From: JBBDWK01 sp040902885
Lineage (GTDB): Bacteria > Acidobacteriota > Terriglobia > Bryobacterales > Bryobacteraceae
Reading direction: 5' to 3'
DNA: 64,000 nucleotides
Assembly: GCA_040902885.1 (NCBI GenBank)
Contig: JBBDWK010000103.1
Location: 7,154 to 71,153, forward strand
Shown: piece by piece, positions 44,484 through 54,113 of the stretch
Layout of the letters: every line of letters begins with the position of its first letter
Position numbering within the stretch: position 1 is the first letter of the stretch
The notes under the pieces: generated by a model
Databases searched by the model: none
What the model saw: only the letters and a program-made list of their open reading frames with translations
Told to the model about the DNA's origin: nothing
Program-made: the position numbers and the translations under genes

Positions 44484-44553
44484 CGCCGTTCCCTGCCGCT
44501 ACATAGTATGCTCCTTATCGTTTGCTTTTGCAGAAAATTATCCAGAAGGTAAC

Positions 44554-46158
44554 GTGATCGCAGATCGAAAGCTCTCCTGGGAACGTGCGGCGGTCATAGC
44601 AGTCTGCCTGGTTGCGCTCAGCTTTCACATGGTCGCGATCGGCCGCGGCTCGATCGAGCTGGATGAGTTTCAGCATCTGCACGCCGCGTGGCTGGTCTCG
44701 CAAGGCCAGACTCCCTACGCCGACTTTTTCGAGCATCACACACCGTTGCTGTACTATCTGCTCGCCGCCGCGCTCCCATTGGACGATCCCGGCTTTGACA
44801 CGATCGTTCAGGCGCGATATGTCGCGCTCGCTTTCACCATGCTTGCGGCGTTCGCCGCCTGGCTGTGGATGAAGCGCTACGGGCGGATTGAGGCGCTCAT
44901 CGTGGTCTGTCTCTTCGCCTCGAACACCTTTCTTTTATTTACCGGCCACACGGTATTTGTCGATATTCACTCCGCGCCCCTGTTGATTCTGAGCGCTTTC
45001 TTGATAGCAATAGGCGAAAAGCGGCCGTCGTTGATGGCCGCATCCGGCCTGGCCTTCGGCCTGGCCGTCCTGTTCAACCTCAAGGCTTCCATGGCCATGT
45101 TCGCACCCGCCGCGCTCATCCTCGCCCGAGGCGTTGTCGCCTGGAACTCACCGCCTCTGCGCCGATCGTGGCTGCGCGGCACGGTCTGCTATGGGCTGGG
45201 CGGCATCGCGGCCATCCTTTTCGTCTCGGCCCTGCTGGGAACGAGCGGTCTCGACGGTTTGTGGCGGTACGTGGTGCAGATGAATCTGGCATGGAAAGGG
45301 CGCCATTCCGGCCTCCGTGAACTGATCGGCATAGTCTGGGCCGAACCGTTTGTCTGCGCGGTCGCAGGCGCTGCCGTGCTCCATCGCTGCTGGAGCGTAT
45401 ACAGGCGAAGATTCGTCCTTGATGAGCGAGACGTGCCCGCTTTGTTTTTGGCCTCGCTCGGTCTGGGGATTCTCCTGTTGCCCGTGGTATGGAAGGAATA
45501 CTTCGTTCTGGTGGTTCCGTTCGTCCTGCTGGTTGCGGCCATCGCTCTGGGCGAATGGTTTCGCGCCGGGGCTGGGGACCGAAGATTCGCGTTCGTCTCG
45601 CTCGGCGTGCTCGCCTTTTTTGGCGCGCTGGCCGTTTTCCCTTACCGCGCCATTTTTCGGGGGGACTCGCTGGCCTTTGTGCAGTCGGCGGCAATGATCG
45701 GGGTCTTCGCCGTCCTGGCTATCGCTGTAAAACACCGCACCGGCGGATCGTGGTGGTTCCAAAAGTCCATCTGTATCGCGCTGATTTCCGTGTTCCCGCT
45801 GATTCGGGTGGGAACCACGCTCGACCGGCTGGATAATCTCGATCAGCGGAAACCAATCGAATATATCCTCGCCAATACTGGCGCTGCCGATGCCGTGTTC
45901 GATGGCTACAGCGGTTTCGGCGTCTTCCGGCCGCACGCTTACTGGTACTGGTTCCTTCACGAGGAAGTGCAAGCCATGTTATCGGAGCGGGAAAAGACCT
46001 CCGGTATCGTTGAAGCTCTCGAAACCAAGCGGCCCGCCTTTGTCGTTTACGATGGCTGGATCAGGGCCCTGCCTCAGGAAGTGCAAACCTACATTCAGGA
46101 CCGGTATGAAGACACGTCTGTCGAGAATCTGAAGAGGCTGAAAGCGCCCGCTCCATGA
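44554..46158 (+). CDS. GT39-like membrane glycosyltransferase
   Basis: A 534-residue polytopic protein of the GT-C class (PMT_2-like). The first loop carries the catalytic-type acidic motif ELDEFQHLHAAWLVSQGQ followed by TPYADFFEHHTPLLYYLLA. About ten hydrophobic segments follow (for example IEALIVVCLFASNTFLLF, YGLGGIAAILFVSALLG) before a soluble C-terminus (DAVFDGYSGFGVFRPHAYWY). It probably transfers a sugar from a lipid carrier outside the membrane. It starts at GTG 44554 and its stop overlaps the polA start as ATGA. Confidence 0.8.
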   Translation: MIADRKLSWERAAVIAVCLVALSFHMVAIGRGSIELDEFQHLHAAWLVSQGQTPYADFFEHHTPLLYYLLAAALPLDDPGFDTIVQARYVALAFTMLAAFAAWLWMKRYGRIEALIVVCLFASNTFLLFTGHTVFVDIHSAPLLILSAFLIAIGEKRPSLMAASGLAFGLAVLFNLKASMAMFAPAALILARGVVAWNSPPLRRSWLRGTVCYGLGGIAAILFVSALLGTSGLDGLWRYVVQMNLAWKGRHSGLRELIGIVWAEPFVCAVAGAAVLHRCWSVYRRRFVLDERDVPALFLASLGLGILLLPVVWKEYFVLVVPFVLLVAAIALGEWFRAGAGDRRFAFVSLGVLAFFGALAVFPYRAIFRGDSLAFVQSAAMIGVFAVLAIAVKHRTGGSWWFQKSICIALISVFPLIRVGTTLDRLDNLDQRKPIEYILANTGAADAVFDGYSGFGVFRPHAYWYWFLHEEVQAMLSEREKTSGIVEALETKRPAFVVYDGWIRALPQEVQTYIQDRYEDTSVENLKRLKAPAP

Positions 46159-48737
46159 GCCCCGGCCTGTTGAAATATGATGGGAGCTTGGATTCGCCGC
46201 GTCTTTTTCTGATCGATACGTTCGGGTTTATCTTTCGCGCCTATCACGCCCGCGCCCGAACCAGTGCCGTGCCCATGCGCACCGGCACGGGCATTCCCAC
46301 GGAAGCCACGTTCATCTTCAACAACATGCTGCGAAAGCTGCGGCGCACTTACAACCCGCAATACATCGCGGCCATCTTCGAGAGTGAAGGAGTTACCCTC
46401 CGCGAACAGAGCTTCAAGGACTACAAGGCCAACCGGACCGCCATGCCGCCGGACCTGGCGCAACAGATTCCGTACGTGGAGCGGCTGCTGGAAGCCATGC
46501 GCGTGCCGATGCTGCGGTATCCGGGCTTTGAGGCCGACGACGTAATCGGCACCATTGCACGACGTGCCGTGGAAGCCGGAGCCGAGGTGGTAATCGTCTC
46601 GAGCGACAAGGATATGTTGCAGCTCGTGACCGACAAGGTTTCGATGCTGAACCCGGCCAAGGACGATTTGTGGTACGACCCGGCGAAGGTCAAGGAGGCG
46701 ATGGGTGTGGAGCCGGCGAGAATAGCCGACCTGCTGGCGCTTAAAGGCGATGCCGTTGACAACATTCCGGGAGCGCCGGGCATCGGGGACAAGGGCGCAC
46801 AGGAGCTGATTGCGCGCTTCGGAGCGGTGGAGACGGTGCTGGAGCGTGCCGCGGAAGTCCCACGGAAGATGTACCGCGAGAGCCTGCTGGCCAACCGAGA
46901 CCAGGTGCTGCTGAGTAAGCAACTGGCGACGATTGAAGTGGACGTGCCGATCGAGTTCTCACTGGCCTCGGTGGCGGCATGCGAGCCGGACAATGCCGCC
47001 TTACGGCAGATCTATAAAGAGCTGGAGTTCCACAGCGCGTTGCGCGAGCTGGGCTCGGTGGAAGACGGAAAGCCCAGGGACTATGAAACCCTCGCGGGGG
47101 GCGAGGCGGCGCGCGAGTGGATGGCGGGGATTCCCAAAGACGCGCGCGTGGCGATGGCGCTGGACCGGGATGCAGTGGGCCTTTCCTGGCGGCAGGGCGA
47201 GGCGCGGAGCATCCCGCTGTCGCAGGTGGAGGCGCTGCGGGGGCTGCTCGAAGACCCGGCGCGCGCGAAGGTCGCGTGCGACGCGAAGGCGGCCCTGCTG
47301 CAACTGGCCGATCTGAACGTCGAAGCGCGGGGCTTCACGGACGACGCGATGCTGTACGCCTTCCTGCTGGATTCGGACCCGGCGGGCTGTTCGCTCGAGG
47401 ATCTGGCATTGCGGCATTTCGATTTGCGGATCGGGCCATCGGCGGCGGAGCGCGCGGACCGCGCGCTGGAGCTGGCCGAGAAGCTGCGGCCACAGGTGGA
47501 GGCACGCGGGTTGTGGGATCTGTACAGGACCATCGATCTGCCGCTGGCCCCCGTTCTGGCGCGCATGGAGCGCACCGGCATCACGGTGGATGCGAATGAA
47601 CTGAGCCGGCTCTCGCGCATCATGGAAGAGGCGCTGGCGCAGCTTACGAGCGACATTCATGCCCTTGCCGGCAGGCCGTTCAACATCGCCTCCCCCCAGC
47701 AGCTTGGCAAGGTGCTGTTCGAAGAGATGATGCTGCCCGCGCCGCAGCGTTATGGGAAGGGCAAGACGATTTCCACCGCCGCGGACGTGCTGGAGGAGCT
47801 GGCCGGGGAGCATGAGATTGTGCGCAAGGCGCTCGAGTACCGGCAGCTTTCGAAGCTGAAGGGCACCTACGTGGATGCGCTGCCGGCGCTGATCCGGCCA
47901 TCCACGGGGCGGCTGCACACCAGCTTCAATCAGGCGGGCGCGGCCACGGGAAGGCTTTCCAGCTCCAATCCGAATTTGCAGAATATTCCCATCCGGACGG
48001 ATCTGGGGCGTGAGATTCGCGCCGCCTTCGTGCCGCGTGAAGGCTGGAACCTGGTGGTCGCGGATTACTCGCAGATCGAGCTCCGGCTGCTGGCGCACTA
48101 CTCGCACGACCCGGTGTTCGTCGAGGCCTTTCGCACGGGCCAGGACATTCACACGCGCACCGCGGCGGAAGTGTTCGGCGTGTTTCCGGAGATGGTGAAC
48201 GGCGAGCTGCGGCGCCGCGCCAAAGCGGTGAACTTCGGCATCGTATACGGCATCAGCAGCTTCGGTCTGGCCGGACAGCTCGGCATTTCGCGGGCGGAGG
48301 CCGACGCCTATATCAAGAAGTACTTCGCGCGCCATCCGGGCGTGCGGCAATTCATCGAGAACGCGATTCTGCGGGTGCGCGAAACCGGCATGGCGAAAAC
48401 GCTCTTCGGACGCGAGCGGGCGGTTCCGGACATCCTGAGCCGCAACCCGAACGCGCGGCATTTCGCCGAGCGCGTGGCGGTGAACTCGCCGCTCCAAGGC
48501 ACGGCAGCGGACTTGATCAAGCTGGCCATGATCCGCATCGACCATGCGCTGTGCGAGCGGGGGTTCCGGAGCGCGATGCTGCTCCAGGTACACGACGAGC
48601 TGGTGTTCGAGGCCCCGCCGGAGGAGACCGAAGAGCTTACGCAACTGGTGAAGCGCGAGATGGAGAATGTGCATCCGCTGGAGGCGCCCCTCCTCGTCGA
48701 GACGGGCGTGGGGGCCAACTGGCGCGATGCGAAATAG
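46155..48737 (+). CDS. polA: DNA polymerase I
   Basis: Fills gaps and removes primers in replication and repair. The 860 residues include a 5'-nuclease domain (LFLIDTFGFIFRAYHARA, FEADDVIGTIARRA, VSSDKDMLQLVTD, GDAVDNIPGAPGIGDKGA) and a complete polymerase domain: motif A VVADYSQIELRLLAHYS near 633, motif B RRRAKAVNFGIVYGIS near 686 and motif C VHDELVFE near 812. The central 3'-5' exonuclease region lacks the usual DxE and NxxxD acids (AMALDRDAVGLSW, VACDAKAALLQL), so proofreading is probably lost. It overlaps the preceding glycosyltransferase by ATGA, an unusual partner. Confidence 0.96.
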   Translation: MSPGLLKYDGSLDSPRLFLIDTFGFIFRAYHARARTSAVPMRTGTGIPTEATFIFNNMLRKLRRTYNPQYIAAIFESEGVTLREQSFKDYKANRTAMPPDLAQQIPYVERLLEAMRVPMLRYPGFEADDVIGTIARRAVEAGAEVVIVSSDKDMLQLVTDKVSMLNPAKDDLWYDPAKVKEAMGVEPARIADLLALKGDAVDNIPGAPGIGDKGAQELIARFGAVETVLERAAEVPRKMYRESLLANRDQVLLSKQLATIEVDVPIEFSLASVAACEPDNAALRQIYKELEFHSALRELGSVEDGKPRDYETLAGGEAAREWMAGIPKDARVAMALDRDAVGLSWRQGEARSIPLSQVEALRGLLEDPARAKVACDAKAALLQLADLNVEARGFTDDAMLYAFLLDSDPAGCSLEDLALRHFDLRIGPSAAERADRALELAEKLRPQVEARGLWDLYRTIDLPLAPVLARMERTGITVDANELSRLSRIMEEALAQLTSDIHALAGRPFNIASPQQLGKVLFEEMMLPAPQRYGKGKTISTAADVLEELAGEHEIVRKALEYRQLSKLKGTYVDALPALIRPSTGRLHTSFNQAGAATGRLSSSNPNLQNIPIRTDLGREIRAAFVPREGWNLVVADYSQIELRLLAHYSHDPVFVEAFRTGQDIHTRTAAEVFGVFPEMVNGELRRRAKAVNFGIVYGISSFGLAGQLGISRAEADAYIKKYFARHPGVRQFIENAILRVRETGMAKTLFGRERAVPDILSRNPNARHFAERVAVNSPLQGTAADLIKLAMIRIDHALCERGFRSAMLLQVHDELVFEAPPEETEELTQLVKREMENVHPLEAPLLVETGVGANWRDAK

Positions 48738-48808
48738 CTATCAGCGCTCAGCGTTCAGCTTTGAGCGATCAAAAGCTGACCGCTGACCGCTGATGGCTGA
48801 AAGCTATA
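48736..48808. repeat. Imperfect palindromic intergenic repeat between polA and the histidine kinase
   Basis: The sequence between the two convergent stops is built from repeated CAGC/GCTG-containing units. The left half has AGCTATCAGCGCTCAGCG and the right half the inverted TGACCGCTGATGGCTGAAAG, so the region can fold into a long imperfect hairpin. It may terminate both genes, and its composition resembles dispersed extragenic palindromes. There is no coding potential. Confidence 0.5.
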
Positions 48809-50713
48809 TTAGCGCCGCAGCACCTGCCGGATCGTCGCGGCAAGCGCAGAGGCCTTATAAGGTTTCTGCAGAAATCCGGAAACGGCTTGCCCCGCGAAGC
48901 GCCGTCTGGCCTCAGCCTCGCTGTAGCCGCTGGTAAGGATGATAGGCGCCTCCGGATCCATGTTACGCATGTGCCGCAGCGCCTGCTCTCCATTCATCTC
49001 CGGCATTGCGAGGTCCAGGAGCACCACTGAAATGTCCTGGCGCCGGGACGCGAAAACTTTGACGCCTTCGCGCCCGTCTTCGGCAAGCAGCACCCGATAT
49101 CCATAGTGCTCCAGGGATTCCCGGGCGGTGTGCAACACAAGCTGTTCGTCGTCCACTACAAGAATGGTTTCCGTACCCCGCAGGGATTCCGGCGAGGGCG
49201 GTGTAATCTGCTCCGCGGGGCTGGCTCCGGTGGGAAGCCATACCCGGAACACGGTTCCCTGGCCCGGAATGCTCTTCACCGCTATCGCGCCTCCGTGGCC
49301 CCGCACGATTCCCTGAACCGCCGAAAGCCCCAGCCCGCGTCCAGTGAACTTCGTAGTGAAGAAGGGATCGAAGATTCTCTCCAAGGTTCCCTCGTCCATG
49401 CCGGAACCAGTGTCGCGAACTTCGAGCAGGACGTAGCATCCCGCCTGGATGCCGGTCTTCGCGAAATTCGGCTGGATGAATCCTTCATCAAGCTGTTGCG
49501 CCGATGTGGTCACCGCGACCTCTCCCGCGTTCTGCTCGCCGATCGCTTCCGCGCCATTGATCGCAAGGTTCATGACGATCTGCCGAATCTGGCCGGTATC
49601 GCCGGATACCAGCGGCAGATCGTCCTCCAGATCGAGGCGTAAGTTGACTCTCTTGGGTATCGAAGAGGAGATCAGACCGCGGATTTCGCGGATGAGGTGA
49701 GAGAGATGGATCGGTTCGATGAAGAACCGTCCCTTGCCGGCGTAGGCAAGAAGCTGGCGCGTCAGTTCAGCCGCGCGCTCGCCGGCTTCCACCACCCGGT
49801 CCAGCAATTCCCGGTCGGGGTCGGTCTTGGGAAGCGATTCCTGGACGAGACTGGCGTTGGCCATGACGCCCACCAGCAGGTTGTTGAAGTCGTGGGCAAT
49901 CCCGCCGGCAAGCATGCCCAGACTTTCCAGCTTCTGCGCCTGCCGCAGCGCCTCTTCCGACGCCTTGCGCTCGGTAACGTCGGTGATGAAGCTTACCGCG
50001 AGCCGGCGTTGCCTGGTCTCCACGAAGCTGAGACTGATTTCAGCCGGGAACTCCGTGCCGTCTTTGCGGCGGCCCGCGATATTGTGGCCCAGGATCATCC
50101 GGCGCTGGCTTGGCTGCCGAAAATAGGCGTTGCGGTGCGCGACATGCCGCCGCCTTGCTTCCTCCGGGATCAGGACCTCGAGCTCCCTTCCGACCACTTC
50201 CTCCCGGGAATAACCGAACATTCTTTCGGCGGTGGAATTGAAAGTGACGATGGAGCCGGCGGGATCGACTGAGACAATTCCCTGAGAAGCCGACTCCAGC
50301 AGAGCGCGGTTGGTCGCTTCGCTCTCCTCAACGAGCCGTTTCGCCTCAAGAAGCCGCCCGCTCAGGGAGCTGATTATGAAACCGAGGACGGCGAAGAGCG
50401 ACAGATGAACCTGTTCGGCCTCCTCGGGATACCAGGAATGGGGTCTCCCCATGAAGAGCGCTTCCACGACAACTATACTGAGGGCCGTTGCGAACACCCC
50501 CGGCACCGTTCCACCCCGACAAGCGGTTATTGTCACCGCGATGATGAACAGCCCCGTCGGTCCCTCGTATTGGAGCAGCGAGGCGAAGGTGAAACGCAGC
50601 AGCGCCGCCGCTAGAACGCATATGACGCCAATGAGATACGGTTGAAGCGCTTGTTGGATGTCATGGGCCGAAAGCTGCGCGAGGAATGGTAACCTTCCGC
50701 CTCTGACAAACAT
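48809..50713 (-). CDS. Hybrid sensor histidine kinase with a receiver domain
   Basis: A 634-residue signalling protein. Order: an N-terminal membrane block with four helices of the DUF4118/KdpD type (LIGVICVLAAALLRFTFASL, GLFIIAVTITACRGG); a PAS domain (GIVSVDPAGSIVTFNSTAER); HisKA with the phosphoacceptor in MLAGGIAHDFNNLL near 274; HATPase boxes (QIVMNLAINGAEAI, VRDTGSGMDEGTLERIFDPF, TGRGLGLSAVQGIV); and a receiver domain with VVDDEQ near 517 and phospho-Asp near 564 (VVLLDLAMPEMNG). GGAGG lies eight bases before ATG 50713. Signal and partner unknown. Confidence 0.93.
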   Translation of the reverse strand: MFVRGGRLPFLAQLSAHDIQQALQPYLIGVICVLAAALLRFTFASLLQYEGPTGLFIIAVTITACRGGTVPGVFATALSIVVVEALFMGRPHSWYPEEAEQVHLSLFAVLGFIISSLSGRLLEAKRLVEESEATNRALLESASQGIVSVDPAGSIVTFNSTAERMFGYSREEVVGRELEVLIPEEARRRHVAHRNAYFRQPSQRRMILGHNIAGRRKDGTEFPAEISLSFVETRQRRLAVSFITDVTERKASEEALRQAQKLESLGMLAGGIAHDFNNLLVGVMANASLVQESLPKTDPDRELLDRVVEAGERAAELTRQLLAYAGKGRFFIEPIHLSHLIREIRGLISSSIPKRVNLRLDLEDDLPLVSGDTGQIRQIVMNLAINGAEAIGEQNAGEVAVTTSAQQLDEGFIQPNFAKTGIQAGCYVLLEVRDTGSGMDEGTLERIFDPFFTTKFTGRGLGLSAVQGIVRGHGGAIAVKSIPGQGTVFRVWLPTGASPAEQITPPSPESLRGTETILVVDDEQLVLHTARESLEHYGYRVLLAEDGREGVKVFASRRQDISVVLLDLAMPEMNGEQALRHMRNMDPEAPIILTSGYSEAEARRRFAGQAVSGFLQKPYKASALAATIRQVLRR

Positions 50714-50863
50714 CGAAAGCCTCCAACCGGGTCTCCAGTTACTGGCGGTAATGAGAGAGAAGTTCGAGTGCAGTTAGATATTAGCATCCGTTCGACGCCG
50801 AAGCTCGTTCGGTGCGAGCCGGGTTTGGGGCACGTACGGATGTTGACGAACTAAAACAGAATT

Positions 50864-53800
50864 CTACTGTACGGGAATCGACGCCGCTTTCGACTCAATG
50901 CCGTTGGCGGTAATAATCAGCGGCTGCAATCCCTCGGGAGCGTCCGTTGGAACCACGATGTTGACCTGATACAGACCGACGAGAAAAGGCGCGAGTCCGC
51001 TGAATACGACCTGCGCGGGACGTCCGCCAAGAGTAACGACAGGTTGCGCTTGCGTGCGGGACAGAGGCTCCCCGGAACTGGGTTCGCCGCTGGGAGGCGT
51101 CCGGTCGACGGGTCCGAGACCATGGGCATAGACCGAAACGACACGGCCGCGGCGGGCAGGGTTGGCCGGCGTCACAAGGCCGAAGTTTTCGTCCAGCACG
51201 GCGGCGAGACGGCGTCCGCTGGCGGAGTCGTCGAACTCGAAAACCGCGGGCGAGTAATCCGAGAGCGGTACGCTATACACCGCGCTGGAGCTATCGCCGA
51301 GAGTCACTTTCATGAGCACGGAGTTCAAACCCTGAAACTCCCAGGGGATCTGTACGTTAATCTGCTCGCTGGACACGAAATGGATGCGGCCGGGAAGGCT
51401 GAGGCGCGCCCCTGGCGCGTCGAAGCTGACGCTCACGCCGGCCAGCGAGATCGGCAGGGCGAGCGTCACCGCGGCGCGCGTGGACTCGCTCAAGCCCACG
51501 CCGGGAATGGTGATGTACGATCCGGGCGCCACGCCGCGGCCCACCTGGAAGCTGGCTGCGTTGACCACGCCGTTGGCGACAATGACGGGCCTGAGGCGCG
51601 CGCGGCCGTTGAACTCGACGACCAGGTCGCCGACCTCGGCGGCGAAGGCCTGCTCTCCCAACTGCGGGCCAAGCGTGACGCTGGCGGCGGCGATCCCGAG
51701 GCTGTCGGTTGTGGCATCGGCCTGATCGATGAAGCCGCCCCCGCTGAGAACGCGGAAGCGCACTGGCGCGTTGGCAACCGCGACGCCATAGCGGTCGACC
51801 GCCCGAAGGGCCATCAGCCAGTCGCTCTCATTGACCGCCCCGGTGAACCCCTCGCCGCGCAGCGCGAAGGCATTGTCGACCGTGCCGTCTCCAACCAGAT
51901 ATAACCACGGCACGCGCAAAGCGACATTGCCGCCGCTAATGGCCACCACGCCTTCGTACGATCCCGGCGCGGGACGCGAGCCCTCCAGCCTGACGCTGAC
52001 TGTACCGGTCTGGCCGGGATTCAGGGTAAGTTGGCCGGGTGTGACGGAGAGGCGCGCGTTGTTATCGGTATCGCGCGCGTTCAGAGCCAGAGTAAGGCTG
52101 GCGGCGGCGTTGCTGATGTTGGTCAGGCGAAGCGTCTGCGCGGCCGGCGTGGATTGGATCACGCCGAAGGAAAGCGTGGCCGGCTCCACCGTGATGTTCG
52201 TGACCACTGCGTTTCCGGCGTGCAGTTTTCCCGCGCCTACGGCGGTAACACGTGCGGGCCCGCCCTCGTCCTGTACTTCGTCCACGGCGGTGTTTACCAC
52301 GGCGGACTTGATCTGCGCCGGAGTGAGCCGGGGTGTGCGCTGTTTCACCATTGCGGCTGCGCCCGCCACCATGGGCGCGGAGAAGCTGGTTCCCTGCGCG
52401 GCGGTGAAGCGCGACTGATCGTAAAGCTCGCCATTCGGATCGAGATTCTGAGTGGCGGCGTAGATGTCCGTGCCGACCGCCACCAGCTCGGGCTTAATGC
52501 CCGCAGTTCCCACAACCGGGCCGTGCGAGGAGAAGTAGGCGACAGTATCGAATTCGGCTTCCACGGCCTGCAAGGCTGGGTCGAGCGTGGCCGGAGCCTC
52601 GGGGCTCGATTCCAGCAACCGTTTGAGCGCAACTCCCGCGTCGCTGCCAATCAGCGCCGCGGGGATGCCTGTCCCGGTGAGCCCGCTTGGATTGAAGATG
52701 AAGTTGGAGCCGCCGCTCTGATAAACAACCGCGCCCACGGCCCCGGCGCGCTGTGCGTGGTTGACCTTGATGGCGAAGCTGCAATCGCCGCGCTCGATCA
52801 GGGCGATGGCGCCGGCGAGCGAACCGTTCGCCAGCGGCGAGCAGGCGCGGCCGTTGTCTCCGATATAAGCCACGTCGCGTAACGGCGCGGTGAGCGTTCC
52901 GATGGGCTTCGGACCATCGCCGAACAGGGCGTTCCGCCGCTCGCCGCGCACCACCACGCCCGCGAACAGAATGTGCGAGTTCGTGGAAGCGCCCACGGTG
53001 ATGGCGGACGGCGCGGTGCCGGGCGTATGAGTGGAACCGAGAGTGGGAAATTCAACGCCCGCATCGCCGTCGTTGCCCCCGGATACCACAACGGTCAGTC
53101 CCAGACTCACCGCATTCTCCACTGCTTGTGCACGCACGTCGCAAGCGTCCTCGCCGGTCTGGGTGTCCGCGCAGGAGGGGTCGCGATCGAGCGGTCCGTA
53201 GACCGGCGGGCTGCCGATAGGCAGGATTACGATGTCCATGCCGTCGTTCAGTGCGTCTTCGAGCGCTTGCAGCAGAACTCCCGTGCGTGTTGTGTCGTTG
53301 ATGCCGGGCGATCCGAATATTTTGTAGTTGCCGATCTGCGCTTTCGGCGCGATGCCCGTGATGGTTCCGGCGGGACCGCTCACCTGGCCTCCAGCGGCGA
53401 TCATTGCGGTGGCCGTGCCGTGCCCGGAGCGGTCGCGCGGCGTGTTGTCGTCGGGGCGCGAGTCTACGGGCTGTATATCGGAGAAGGGAAGCTGCGACAC
53501 GTAGCTGCGGGCGACGATAATCTTGCGATTGGTGTAAGGCAGATCTTCGGGACGGCCTTTCGGGAAGCCCGGCGGAATGGCGAGTGAGCTGTCCTGAAAG
53601 GCCGGGTGCGTGTGGTCGATGCCGCTATCGAGGATGCCGATGCGAATGCCCGCGCCGGCGTTCCCCGCGCCCCCCGATGCGCTCCATGCCGCGGAGGCTT
53701 TCACCAGCTCGGCGGCGCGGTCGAGATGCCGGCGCAATGGCGGCATCCAGATCACGCGGGCGACGTTGGGTAGCGCACGCAGAGCCTTCAGGTCTCCGGA

Positions 53801-54076
53801 AGTGGCGCGCACGAAGACCGCGTTGAGAAGAGTCTGCGTCGCCCCGAGAACCGGCACGCCGCGTTCGGCGAGCGCGGCCGAGATAGCACGCTGCTCACCC
53901 TGAATCCGTCCCAGCCGCGTGATACTCGCCGCCGCGCGCAGATCCTTGCGCAAGACCACCTGCCTGGCCAGCGGAGGCTCCTTGAGGATCACGGCGTACT
54001 CTCCGCTGCGCGTCTGCGCTCCAAGGGAAAAGGCAAGAACCAGAACCGCGACACAACGCCAGATGGGAACGGTCAT
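50864..54076 (-). CDS. Secreted S8 (subtilisin-like) serine peptidase with PA insert and TIGR03437-like C-terminus
   Basis: A 1070-residue exported protease. Signal peptide CVAVLVLAFSLGAQ, an inhibitor-like propeptide, then the triad: Asp near 149 (GILDSGIDHTHP), His near 218 (DRSGHGTATAMIAAGG) and Ser near 563 (GTSFSAPMVAGAAAMV). A PA domain is inserted before the Ser motif (LIERGDCSFAIKVNHAQRAG). The C-terminal 400 residues are beta-sandwich-like, and the last stretch (VSVYAHGLGPVDRTPPSGEP, GGRPAQVVFSGLAPFLVGLYQVN, VPTDAPEGLQPLIITANG) resembles the TIGR03437 region of Solibacter secreted proteins. Confidence 0.9.
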   Translation of the reverse strand: MTVPIWRCVAVLVLAFSLGAQTRSGEYAVILKEPPLARQVVLRKDLRAAASITRLGRIQGEQRAISAALAERGVPVLGATQTLLNAVFVRATSGDLKALRALPNVARVIWMPPLRRHLDRAAELVKASAAWSASGGAGNAGAGIRIGILDSGIDHTHPAFQDSSLAIPPGFPKGRPEDLPYTNRKIIVARSYVSQLPFSDIQPVDSRPDDNTPRDRSGHGTATAMIAAGGQVSGPAGTITGIAPKAQIGNYKIFGSPGINDTTRTGVLLQALEDALNDGMDIVILPIGSPPVYGPLDRDPSCADTQTGEDACDVRAQAVENAVSLGLTVVVSGGNDGDAGVEFPTLGSTHTPGTAPSAITVGASTNSHILFAGVVVRGERRNALFGDGPKPIGTLTAPLRDVAYIGDNGRACSPLANGSLAGAIALIERGDCSFAIKVNHAQRAGAVGAVVYQSGGSNFIFNPSGLTGTGIPAALIGSDAGVALKRLLESSPEAPATLDPALQAVEAEFDTVAYFSSHGPVVGTAGIKPELVAVGTDIYAATQNLDPNGELYDQSRFTAAQGTSFSAPMVAGAAAMVKQRTPRLTPAQIKSAVVNTAVDEVQDEGGPARVTAVGAGKLHAGNAVVTNITVEPATLSFGVIQSTPAAQTLRLTNISNAAASLTLALNARDTDNNARLSVTPGQLTLNPGQTGTVSVRLEGSRPAPGSYEGVVAISGGNVALRVPWLYLVGDGTVDNAFALRGEGFTGAVNESDWLMALRAVDRYGVAVANAPVRFRVLSGGGFIDQADATTDSLGIAAASVTLGPQLGEQAFAAEVGDLVVEFNGRARLRPVIVANGVVNAASFQVGRGVAPGSYITIPGVGLSESTRAAVTLALPISLAGVSVSFDAPGARLSLPGRIHFVSSEQINVQIPWEFQGLNSVLMKVTLGDSSSAVYSVPLSDYSPAVFEFDDSASGRRLAAVLDENFGLVTPANPARRGRVVSVYAHGLGPVDRTPPSGEPSSGEPLSRTQAQPVVTLGGRPAQVVFSGLAPFLVGLYQVNIVVPTDAPEGLQPLIITANGIESKAASIPVQ

Positions 54077-54113
54077 CAGCCCGTTGGACGACTGTGAACG
54101 ACGGCACGTTTCG

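Noticed and set aside
47001..48674. Leftward open frame of about 550 codons opposite polA
   Set aside because: It mirrors the codon pattern of polA and has an Arg/His/Gln-rich composition typical of antisense frames.
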